From Rhodococcus oxybenzonivorans (GTDB lineage Bacteria > Actinomycetota > Actinomycetes > Mycobacteriales > Mycobacteriaceae): DNA of 64,000 bases. The notes beneath the pieces were generated by a model, which had not been told where the DNA came from, made no database searches, and was given only the letters and a program-made list of their open reading frames with translations. The position numbers were made by a program, and so were the translations under genes. The stretch is taken from positions 558,001 through 622,000 of the forward strand of contig NZ_CP021355.1 in NCBI RefSeq assembly GCF_003130705.1, given 5' to 3'. Positions 27,581-35,839 of the stretch are shown here, piece after piece; the stretch's first letter is position 1; every line of letters begins with the position of its first letter.

Positions 27581-28411
27581 ATGACTGAGTCGAGGCCAGG
27601 GCGGATCCCGGTGGGCGATCCCATCGCGCTGCGCTTCGACCCAGAAACCAAACACCGACTCGACGAGATGGCCGAGGGCATCGGCCCGCGCCGGTTCGGG
27701 GCGCTGATCCGCGTCGCCTGCCGGCGACTGGTCACCCAGCCCAAAGCCGTCCCCAACCGTCTCGAGGAAGCGCGGCGACTCTCGGCAGTCCGGCGGGCGA
27801 TCCCGCTGGTCATGCTCACGCTCAAGCTGGAACCGGACACAGTGCGGAAGTTCACGGCGCTGGCCGTCGAGTACGACACCACGGTCAGCGCACTCATGCG
27901 GATTGCCCTGCACCGATTCCTGGAAACCCCAGGCCGCTACAAACATCCCATGCTCCGCGAGGCAGAGCGGACCGGACTCTCCGACAAGGTCGAGGGCATG
28001 GTCAACCCCTCGGCCAAGCACCAGATCTGGCGTCTCGCCGGCCGACACGGGGACAAGCTCAACACCGCGCTTCTCCAGGTTGCTCTTCGCCGCCTACTCG
28101 GTAAGCCCGGTGACCTCACCGCAGACCTGGAGAACATCGCACCGCTGCGCGATCTTCGGCCCGAAATCTATCCGGCCAGGGTGAATGTGCACTTCGACGA
28201 GCCCCTGCGCGACAGGCTCGACACCTTGGCCGCCCGGCTGGGGTCCGATCGTGCCGAGTTGATGCGTCTGGCCGCGGAGCGTGTGCTCGAGGCCCCCGGC
28301 ATGATCGAACAGGCTGTGAACGGCGAGATCTTCCGCAGCGAGAAGAACAGAGCGCATCTCATGGCCCGCCACGCCCGCCGCCAGGCGCGACGCCGCACAC
28401 AGCCCGACTGA
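27581..28411 (+). CDS. Protein with four ribbon-helix-helix-like repeats
   Basis: This 276-residue protein can be divided into four similar units of about 40 residues, each a short strand, then a helix, a turn and a second helix ending RL or FL plus Pro: about residues 14-53 (IALRFDPETKHRLDEMAEGI), 75-118 (LTLKLEPDTVRKFTALAVEY), 138-177 (GMVNPSAKHQIWRLAGRHGD) and 200-240 (VNVHFDEPLRDRLDTLAARL). This is the pattern of ribbon-helix-helix DNA-binding proteins, which normally supply one unit per chain. The C-terminus is strongly basic. A DNA-binding or partition role near the inverted repeat at 27485 is inferred; I do not recognise a named family. Confidence 0.6.
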   Translation: MTESRPGRIPVGDPIALRFDPETKHRLDEMAEGIGPRRFGALIRVACRRLVTQPKAVPNRLEEARRLSAVRRAIPLVMLTLKLEPDTVRKFTALAVEYDTTVSALMRIALHRFLETPGRYKHPMLREAERTGLSDKVEGMVNPSAKHQIWRLAGRHGDKLNTALLQVALRRLLGKPGDLTADLENIAPLRDLRPEIYPARVNVHFDEPLRDRLDTLAARLGSDRAELMRLAAERVLEAPGMIEQAVNGEIFRSEKNRAHLMARHARRQARRRTQPD

Positions 28412-28899
28412 TCAACCGGACACCCTTCCGCTTCACACGAACTGGTCGACTGCAGCTGCTGGTCAGTAATGCCGGGGCGGGGTGGCGTGTCGATGTACCC
28501 ACCTCCGGCGGGCCACCTGCGGTGTTCCCTCAAGTCGAGCTGCGCTGTGCTCCCGCCCGTGAGATCGTTCACGTGCGCGCGTGTGAGGTCGGCGGCACGC
28601 ACGGGATGCCGCCGCACGTCACAGGTGACCGCAGAATGGCGCTCAGCCCGTTTTGCCTTGTCGGCGGACACAGCCAAGTCGTCGGCTGACCGCCCGGCCC
28701 AACCGCCTAACGGGCAGTCTGGAGACTGCGAATACGACCACGCGCGGTAGCACTCCTCTTCGGTTGCTGTCGCTGAGGGCATTCCATGGTGGCACCCACC
28801 TGCACGGTCCCAAAGGATGGGGTAAGGCGGTGACGTCTCGGTGCGCAGTTTCTGGAGTAGAACCGACCAGGCCGATTATCGGGGGCCCGCCAATCGAGG
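28412..28899. other. Gene-poor stretch before the Septu-like pair
   Basis: No convincing gene. The segment around 28512-28545 (GGCCACCTGCGGTGT then ...TCGAGCTG) resembles 40313-40344, so both may be ends of related lost elements. Base composition changes from G+C-rich to distinctly A+T-rich near 28930. Confidence 0.4.
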
Positions 28900-29736
28900 C
28901 TAGACGAGACAAGTGGTCGCCGAAACAGGATCTTGCGTAAATTCAGCACAATTAATTAGACCCTCGTAAACCGCAACCTTCCAAAATGACACGCCGAAAT
29001 TCTTTACGATAGATGACTTACACCTATTAAGTTGAACCAGCAGTTCAGCAGTCCCTCCTATTTCAAACAATTCACGGAATAAATCGATCTTCTCAAGAAG
29101 CTCATTCAGCGCTCCGATGCTAAACGAGTCACGCAATTCAAGCGTATCTAAGTGAAACTCTACGCATTGGCGGACTTCTGGGTCCAGGCTACTACTTCCC
29201 TCAAAATCGAAGTAGGGCGTACCATCTTCGACTGTCACAATGCACGTCAACAAGGGAGAACACGCCAAAGGGGATGTGGAAGGATAGATATATCGCCGGC
29301 CAGGCACACCTACGCCATCCCGCTTTTTTTGATTGCAACGTGGACACGCCGCGATCAGGTTATCTATTAGTATGCTGTACTCAGGGAATTTCTCCTTGGG
29401 CAGGAAGTGATCAATCGTCGAAACATCGTTTCTTCCGCAGAAGGCGCATAGCCCGTTTCTCGCCGATGCTAGAATTTCATCGCGTAGAGACGCTAGCGGC
29501 CGCCCACGGCTAAGCAAGTCATAGTTACTTATCAGTGCCTTTCGCTCCGCAGGGCCAAGGGGCAGTTCATCGTTGTAATCCCACGGCGCCTCTCGCAGCT
29601 TAGGGTAGTCCGTGTAATGTTTAAAAACTCGACTGCGAAGACCCTCGATCAGGGCCTTGTTCGCAGCAGATCTATGTGACGCTGCAAGATCATAGTCCGT
29701 TTCCGGTTTGCGGATAACCGGATTTCTATGCCACAT
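28900..29736 (-). CDS. ptuB: HNH endonuclease, PtuB-like (Septu-type defence effector)
   Basis: This 278-residue protein has an HNH fold at about residues 95-140: C97-x2-C100, Asp109-His110 in STIDHFLPKEKFPEY, Asn126, and C131-x2-C134-Asn135. That is the Cys-flanked HNH nuclease type, with the DHFxPK form seen in PtuB proteins. It starts 2 bases after the ATPase stop, so the two are co-translated. In Septu systems PtuA ATPase and PtuB nuclease together give phage resistance. Codon use is much more A+T-rich than neighbouring genes, a sign of recent transfer. Family-level naming is inference from architecture. Confidence 0.7.
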   Translation of the reverse strand: MWHRNPVIRKPETDYDLAASHRSAANKALIEGLRSRVFKHYTDYPKLREAPWDYNDELPLGPAERKALISNYDLLSRGRPLASLRDEILASARNGLCAFCGRNDVSTIDHFLPKEKFPEYSILIDNLIAACPRCNQKKRDGVGVPGRRYIYPSTSPLACSPLLTCIVTVEDGTPYFDFEGSSSLDPEVRQCVEFHLDTLELRDSFSIGALNELLEKIDLFRELFEIGGTAELLVQLNRCKSSIVKNFGVSFWKVAVYEGLINCAEFTQDPVSATTCLV

Positions 29737-29738
29737 GC

Positions 29739-31763
29739 TTACCGTGTCCTTGCGTTTCTGCGGGATAAGGTAAGCAAGTATGCGCGCGCGTTACTACTAA
29801 GCTCGCCATCGAAAACCGCCTCAATCTGTTCAATGGTTAGCTCGCGTGACAACCGCTGAAGAACTGAATGGTAGTCAGATCGCGCACTGTCCAACCCGAA
29901 TGATTCTCGGGTAAGCGTTGCAATATTCTCGCCAAACGTTTCTCCTGTTGGACTTGATACCTGGGAAATGCTTCCAAATCTGGAGATTATATGCACGTAC
30001 TTCCTGGGGATCTCTTGCAGAACAACAGGAGAATGTGTAGCAACCACCGCATATGAATCAAATTCATTAAGCACTAAAGTCAACGATTGAATAAAGGCTG
30101 CGAGGAGGGAGGGATGCAGGTGAGACTCAGGTTCATCGATCAGTACAAGTGAATTTGGATCACACCTGGAGATCAACTGCGTGAGAACATTAAGTACGAT
30201 CTTATGACCTGTGCTGAATGTTTGAAAGTGGTTGACCCATTGATCGATGTCATCAAAGCTTAATTCTTCGACAATCCCGGGGCGCCCAAAAGATGGATCC
30301 TCAAACAAGATTTCAAGCGCGCGTGCCAGCACCGGCTGGCGACGAGGTGTGCTTGCAGTACTTAGTGCAGCGACAAATTCCTTAGTAATGCTGTCGATTG
30401 ACTTCAGTGAATTCGGTGTATCTTGAGACGCGAAGTAATTCTCCCGTAAGCCAAAATAGGAATATCCAAATACTTCACCGTGTTCAAGTAACTGTTGGGC
30501 GGCCTGCTGCCTCTCGGCGCTCCCAAGGATGTGATCTGGGAGAGTGAAAGTATCGAATGCGCTATACGAGACGGTGATTACCGAACTGAATAGGATAGAC
30601 GAGTTGGATAATATGGATCCGTACTGGCGTTCGTCAGCGTCTTGGTGATTCCCAGTCGTTGCGGCGAGGGCCAGGTTTGCCAGAAGCTGAGTCTTTCCAC
30701 TGCCATTGTAACCGATTACGGCATTGATCCTGGATGGTATAGGAGACGTTGTGCTAAATAAGAAGTGTGTTTGAAACCAGTTTCCCCCGACGCTGGTCTC
30801 AAAAGTGAAGCTTCTTTCATCATTTGAGCGTTTGCGTTGCTGTGAAAAAATCGACGGAGCGTCCAGTAAGGCCCTTTTTGCCGAACTCATCCGCGCTAGT
30901 GATGTAGACCAAACTTTCTGCTGCTGGGCCCTTTTTAAGATACTTGCGTCCAGCACCGTATCGCGTAGTCCTCGCAGTATCCGTTCATGAACTTGAACGC
31001 CTAGCAACTTCAAATTTTCGTAGTAAGAGAAGTTCTGGCCTAAGGAAAAGTATTCGGGAGGCAAGGCCTGAAAGGGCTCATCGGGGATACCGATCCTCCC
31101 TGTGTACTGCCCATGTCTAGCAATCTTTACGAATCCAATTGTATATTGAGACTTAGCGTCCAGATGCACGGTCAGGTGGAATAGCGACTTTACCCCAAAG
31201 TCGTCCCAATCATCAGAACGGAGTACCGCAAACGGAAACTCTTGTATTAGGACCGGTTGATCTCGATCTACGGAAATGAACGTTAGTTCCCCAAGGGAAA
31301 CCTTACGCCAACGATATTCGGTGGACTGTGTTACGGTCGTCTTTGGAAATATGAACGGTTTCAGGTGCGGGCGGTCGGCTCCTGGCGGATGCACGACAAG
31401 CGTCACGTTGGCACCCGCGGCATCAAGTTGAATGACCATGCCCTCAGCGTGGGGGCGTTTGCGACTCAGATAGTCGACCAGAGCATCTTCGATGTGTCTT
31501 ACCGATTCGGCCTCTTGTTCGGGCGATACGATAATTGCGACGACAGTTGCCCGTCGAGCGCGTCCCGATTGTTCGAGACGGACACTGATGTTTCGAGCAA
31601 GATCCACAGTGGCGCTATAGGCCGTTAAGCCTGGGACATCAACGACTTTCTCAATAAACTCGTCCAAGGGGCGGTACTTGGCATTGCTCGTAGAGGAAGG
31701 GTCGATTGCCCTGATTCTTCGCCATAGGCCGTGTTCGATCGACTCTGGCTTCCCGTTGGACAT
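29739..31763 (-). CDS. ptuA: ABC-type ATPase, PtuA-like (Septu-type defence)
   Basis: This 674-residue protein has Walker A GYNGSGKT at residues 351-358, a signature-like FSTGHK at 516-521, Walker B LVLIDEPESHLHP at 539-551 and the ATHSP switch histidine at 575-579. This is the AAA_15/AAA_21, SMC/OLD-like group used by PtuA. The N-terminal 340 residues form an extra domain without motifs I recognise, making it longer than simple PtuA proteins. It is followed 2 bases later by the HNH nuclease gene. The low G+C content marks the pair as one imported unit. No Toprim domain is visible, so it is not an OLD nuclease. Confidence 0.78.
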   Translation of the reverse strand: MSNGKPESIEHGLWRRIRAIDPSSTSNAKYRPLDEFIEKVVDVPGLTAYSATVDLARNISVRLEQSGRARRATVVAIIVSPEQEAESVRHIEDALVDYLSRKRPHAEGMVIQLDAAGANVTLVVHPPGADRPHLKPFIFPKTTVTQSTEYRWRKVSLGELTFISVDRDQPVLIQEFPFAVLRSDDWDDFGVKSLFHLTVHLDAKSQYTIGFVKIARHGQYTGRIGIPDEPFQALPPEYFSLGQNFSYYENLKLLGVQVHERILRGLRDTVLDASILKRAQQQKVWSTSLARMSSAKRALLDAPSIFSQQRKRSNDERSFTFETSVGGNWFQTHFLFSTTSPIPSRINAVIGYNGSGKTQLLANLALAATTGNHQDADERQYGSILSNSSILFSSVITVSYSAFDTFTLPDHILGSAERQQAAQQLLEHGEVFGYSYFGLRENYFASQDTPNSLKSIDSITKEFVAALSTASTPRRQPVLARALEILFEDPSFGRPGIVEELSFDDIDQWVNHFQTFSTGHKIVLNVLTQLISRCDPNSLVLIDEPESHLHPSLLAAFIQSLTLVLNEFDSYAVVATHSPVVLQEIPRKYVHIISRFGSISQVSSPTGETFGENIATLTRESFGLDSARSDYHSVLQRLSRELTIEQIEAVFDGELSSNARAYLLTLSRRNARTR

Positions 31764-32341
31764 GCGGCGATGTTAACGTGTCGCTTCACTACTCTGCCTA
31801 TATGCATTCCCCACTGCTCTACGAGAAGCGGAGATGACCTGTGTACGCGAGTGCCGCAGGTGCGTCTAGTCTCGCATTCTTGCGCTGATCGACGGCGGCC
31901 CGAGGTAAAGGCCCGCGAGGTGGTGTACGACGTCGTCGCGGGATTTGTGAGTGTGTGGCGTAACGGTTCCATGAGGGATCGTTGTCAGGACCGGTGTCGA
32001 TGCCTGGAACTGACTCACGCGTGATTTGGTCACCCGTCTGGGCTGGCGTGCGAAGGACCCGTCGCTTGCGGGCGTCGGCGGCTCGCTCTGCCTGCTGACC
32101 TGATCAGAAGCCTGTCCGTCTGTAATCGAGTAGTGCAAGCTACGGCGCCGGCCACGGGCCCAGCGGAGGAGTGAAGCGCCCGATGACCCGACGCGGGCAC
32201 CCGCGGGGTAGTTCTCGGACCCAACAGCAAGCCGCAGCGCGGCCGAGGTGTGGCGCCACGTCCCCCCGTGCAAGGGTGAGCGCGTCGTTGTGGTGGTGCC
32301 GTCCGGTTTCGCGCGGCGCCGCCGGCCACCACGGCTGCGGG
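31764..32341. other. Intergenic region upstream of the Septu-like pair
   Basis: No supported gene. The first 100 bases are A+T-richer and probably hold the ptuA promoter. The remaining sequence is G+C-rich with only spurious open frames. Confidence 0.45.
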
Positions 32342-33408
32342 CTATCCCGTTCCCGCTACCCGCGTCAACAGTGCATTCCTACCGGTCGACCCCGTCTTGG
32401 CGAGCAAGGACTTCACGTGGTCGTTGACTGTGTGCTCCGACACCACCAGGCGCGCGGCGACGGTGTGCGAGTCCGCTCCCATGGCGAGCTGCTCGAGCAC
32501 CTGACGTTCACGCGGGGTAACCCCGTGCGCGAGCGCGAACACCTCCAGTCGCTCCATGGGGGTGCTCGCCTCGATGCTGACGGCGATGTCGCCTTCGCCC
32601 GCCCCAGTCGGGCTGATGCGCGCGGCGCGCAGGGTGACCCATCGGCCGAAACCGAGGTGCACCCGCGACCATGGCGGCCCGACGGGAACTTTCTGCTCCT
32701 CCGCAACGAGGGCGGCCGCGACATTGTAGGCGGCCGCCGGAACGGTCGGAATCGGATCGTCGGGAGGGTTCAGCCGGTAGAGCGCCTCCGTTGCCGCGGA
32801 GGTCTGCAGCCGAACCTGCAGGTCCGGGCTCAGCATCACGACAGCGGGCCCGCCGATGGGCGTCGGTGCACTGTCCGCGACGAAAGTGCGGGCCTGCGCT
32901 CGGCGCAGCCCCTCGGTGACCGGAGCGGTGAGCGCGGCGAGGAATGCGCCGTCAGCGCGCGTGAACGGCACAGCCGGGCCGTACCGCCACAGATCGAGCC
33001 ACGCCCAGCACCCGAATCGATCCCAGAACACCACCGCCGCAACATCGATCACCCCGAGCCCCCGTTGGTCTCGCGCCACAGGGCCGACGCCGTCAGGTCG
33101 CCCCCGGTGCTCTCGTGCAGCAGGGCGACGGCTGTACCGGCATCCATCAGATCGGCCCAGCGGTTCAGTCGGGTCAGGTACCGCCACCGGCCCAGCCGGG
33201 GCAGATTCGGCCACTGCAGTCCGGGAACGTCGGCCAGCGGAGAGGTTCCGACCCGCGAGACGGGATCGGTCAGCAGCCACACGTGCGCGTCGAACGGCAC
33301 GACTCGACGAATCTCGGCCAGCACCTGCTCACGTAATGCCTTCACGGTGAGCGTGCCCGCGCAAAGCCGCTCGATGCGCCCCAGCGCCACATTCTCCCGG
33401 GTGTACAC
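32342..33408 (-). pseudogene. LuxR-family regulator interrupted by a single frameshift
   Basis: The first frame (33408 to 33049) encodes MYTRENVALGRIERLCAG through ALWRETN and then stops; the second frame takes over at QRGLGVIDVAAVVFWDRFGC and runs to 32342. Together they give one protein of about 355 residues: a sensor-like N-terminal part and a C-terminal LuxR HTH (TPRERQVLEQLAMGADSHTV, then VSEHTVNDHVKSLLAKTG). The shift falls in a G-rich run near 33055-33066, where a one-base deletion or a sequencing error is equally likely. It is divergent from the small monooxygenase-like gene at 33522. Confidence 0.8.
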
Positions 33409-33521
33409 AGTCGAAGCCTACGACCGCGAACATGAGGATCCCCAAGATCGGGGATGGGAACCGAGCTGCCGACAACCGATGCTCGAAGCGTCAGGAAAAC
33501 ACCCCAACCGAGGAGGACACC

Positions 33522-33815
33522 ATGTTTGCACTGCACATCGAGAACAAGGTCGAAAACTACGAAAACTGGAAGACGGGGTTCGACACGTACAACGACTTCC
33601 GGCGAGACAACGGCGTGCTCGCTTACCGCGTCTCGCGCCACGCGCACGACCCGCACCTGGTCTACGTCGATCTCGACTTCGCGACCCGAGACGAGGCGGC
33701 AGCGTTCATCGAACATCTCGACGAAATACGGCGGACACCGCAATCACGGGCGGCCGTGCTCAGTTACCAGCCTCCGGAGCTGCGGGACGTCACCGACCAG
33801 CGCACACTGCGCTGA
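33522..33815 (+). CDS. Small antibiotic-biosynthesis-monooxygenase-like (ABM fold) protein
   Basis: This 97-residue protein starts at ATG 33522 with AGGAGG at 33511-33516. MFALHIENKVENYENWKTGF and VLAYRVSRHAHDPHLVYVDL and the FATRDEAAAFIEHL helix match the dimeric alpha/beta-barrel (ABM/cyclase-like) pattern of small proteins that act as oxygenases or are of unknown function. It is divergent from the LuxR gene, which may control it. No catalytic residue set can be named. Confidence 0.6.
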   Translation: MFALHIENKVENYENWKTGFDTYNDFRRDNGVLAYRVSRHAHDPHLVYVDLDFATRDEAAAFIEHLDEIRRTPQSRAAVLSYQPPELRDVTDQRTLR

Positions 33816-33961
33816 CTCGCCACACGCACTGGTCACGGTACGTCTCCGGAAGAGCAGCAGCGCTTCACGGCGACCGGTGAGCTACCTCCGGTCAACCTCG
33901 CGAATCGGCACTACCCAGCTTCGATCACATCCCCCGTGACCGCGAGAGAGGAGCGTCGTCC

Positions 33962-34345
33962 GAGCTGCGGCGGTTCCGGCCGAAGCAACTTCCCCCGCGT
34001 CTAGCGGCCTTACGGGTCACGCTCACCGCAGCCTCACCCGCCGAACCCGACGACCCTCTCGGCCGAACGCATACTGGTTACGCCCCAGGTCTCGCGCCGA
34101 ACGAACTCTGGGAGCGTGGCCGGGGGATCTGGAAGTTCCGGGCAGATCACGTCGCCGCCTCGAAGATCATCCTTCTGGTCCACGACAAGACCGTTGTGCT
34201 GGTTGCGTCGATCACCGGACTGACCCTGCACCGCGGGTCTGGCCATCCTCGGTGAGCCACTCACCGATCACCCTCTCATCGGACGGTAGGCCGGACCCGC
34301 TGCATACACCGAATCCCCTCGCTCACGGCGTCATCACTCAGTGAC
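33962..34345 (+). pseudogene. Decayed small gene of unknown function
   Basis: A plus-strand frame without a start reads PDDPLGRTHTGYAPGLAPNE, LWERGRGIWKFRADHVAA and SKIILLVHDKTVVLVASITG, then stops at about 34255. Shifted frames continue GEPLTDHPLIGR and RPDPLHTPNPLAHGVI up to about 34345. The even, protein-like composition and continuity across frames suggest a real gene broken by two indels. I do not recognise the family. Confidence 0.4.
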
Positions 34346-34614
34346 AGGCCCCGTGAGCAGCTGAACCGTCGGAAGCGGCAGGGGCCCCGCCGGAATACCA
34401 CCAGCTCGGCCCATGTTGAAGAGGGCGACGGTGGCGCTCATACCCCGGGTACCACACCAGAAAAGTCGCTGCGAGCGACCACTTGCCGAGAGGCGATATG
34501 GCGTCACTGTCACCCCCGAGCCGGGTAAGACCTACATTGCGTAGCGTTCCCAGGCGTAGGGGATGAGGAGCCGCTGACGCCGGGGAAGGTGTCGGCGGCT
34601 TTCCTCTGGCCGGT
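34346..34614. other. Non-coding stretch
   Basis: Nothing convincing is seen between the decayed gene and the end of the DNA ligase gene. Confidence 0.4.
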
Positions 34615-35586
34615 CTACAGATCCTCCACCCGCACCGATCGAGAATCGACGTCGAAGCGCCGGCCCTTCAGAGAGGGATGCCGCAGCCCACCCGCCGTGT
34701 GCGCCCTGTAGGCGACGTCCACGACCAGCCGAGGAGTCAGCCACTGAACCCCAGGGAAGATCTCCGCGGCCGCTGACGGGTCCGTGAGAGGGCTGCTAGG
34801 GCGCTCGAGCGGCCGGAAGTCCTCCCGGAGCTGTCGGCGCATCGGCACCGTGAGTCCGGAGGAGACGGAACCCACCTGGACCAACCGTCCTTCGGCGTCG
34901 TACGCTCCGAGGATCAGCGCCGCGACCGATCGGCTCGAGCCGACGAAGCCGATCACCAAAACCGAACTGCGCATGCGGATTGCGTGTTTGATCCAGGATC
35001 TGCTCCGCTGGCCCGGAAGGTAGATCGATGCCGATCGTTTGGCCAAAATGCCCTCCATGCCAGCGCTTTTCGCTGCATTGAGCATGATTTTGCTGCTTTG
35101 ATTCTCCCAGTGCGGAGGGACGGTAATAGGCAGGCCGCCGACGTCCTGGATGATCGAATCCAGCCCGGCCAGCTCCGCTCGCCGATCCAGGTACGACTCG
35201 CTCATGAGATCCAGGTCGCCGAGCACCAGGACGTCAAACGGTAGAAATGTCACAGGTATTCGCCGTTGCAGCGGCTTCGTCGCATGGGCAACCCCCATCC
35301 TGCGCTGGAGCAGTCCGAACGAGGGCTTGCCGTGATCGAGCACGACAACCTCCCCGTCGAGAACGATGCGCCCGCGGGCGCCGAACGCCGCTGCCAATGC
35401 CTCGGCGATCTCGGGATACGAGGGCGTCACCACGTTCATGGCGCGGGTCCACAGCACCGGCTCGCGCCCGCCGCCCACCGAGACCAGCATCCGGCACCCG
35501 TCGTACTTCATCTCGAAACTCCACGGGCGGTCCGTGTTGTCCGGGAGGGAGCCGGCCGTGGCCAGCATGGGCGCGATCAGCCGCAT
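34615..35586 (-). CDS. ATP-dependent DNA ligase (LigC/LigD ligase-domain type)
   Basis: This 323-residue protein has a nucleotidyltransferase domain with the adenylated lysine in SFEMKYDGCR (Lys27), motif IIIa FLPFDVLVLGDLD, LDGEVVVLD and motif IV MEGILAKR with motif V SRSWIKHAIR, then an OB domain. Bacterial ligases of this type repair single-strand breaks or work with Ku in end joining; no Ku gene is in the window. I use the ATG at 35586, which gives the usual MRLIAPMLAT N-terminus, rather than the longer frame to 35745. Confidence 0.88.
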   Translation of the reverse strand: MRLIAPMLATAGSLPDNTDRPWSFEMKYDGCRMLVSVGGGREPVLWTRAMNVVTPSYPEIAEALAAAFGARGRIVLDGEVVVLDHGKPSFGLLQRRMGVAHATKPLQRRIPVTFLPFDVLVLGDLDLMSESYLDRRAELAGLDSIIQDVGGLPITVPPHWENQSSKIMLNAAKSAGMEGILAKRSASIYLPGQRSRSWIKHAIRMRSSVLVIGFVGSSRSVAALILGAYDAEGRLVQVGSVSSGLTVPMRRQLREDFRPLERPSSPLTDPSAAAEIFPGVQWLTPRLVVDVAYRAHTAGGLRHPSLKGRRFDVDSRSVRVEDL

Positions 35587-35839
35587 ACGCCCGATTGTGC
35601 CCGTGACCTGGGAGCTACGCAGGGGCTTACCTGGTGACGTTGGCGCCCGGTCGCGTATGGCGCGAATTGGGCCCGACCTCTCCTCCTCTGCCACGTTGAT
35701 CACGGCCGGAGTATCGGCGCGTGGGGCGTAGGTGCCGGCTATCACGCAAGGAAGTCGTTCGGCTGTGTCAGAAATGGCGCCACGACGCAGTCGGTCTCGA
35801 CCACAGGACGGGTCGCTTCGAGGGGCTGCGCAGTGTCGG

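Noticed and set aside
28900..31763. ATPase/HNH pair considered as part of a retron or OLD-family nuclease
   Set aside because: No reverse transcriptase or structured msr-like region is visible nearby, and the ATPase has no Toprim domain.
32171..33880. A 569-codon plus-strand open frame
   Set aside because: Antisense to the LuxR gene with its clear HTH, and overlaps the small ABM-like gene in another frame; composition is Arg/Pro/Ser-rich noise.
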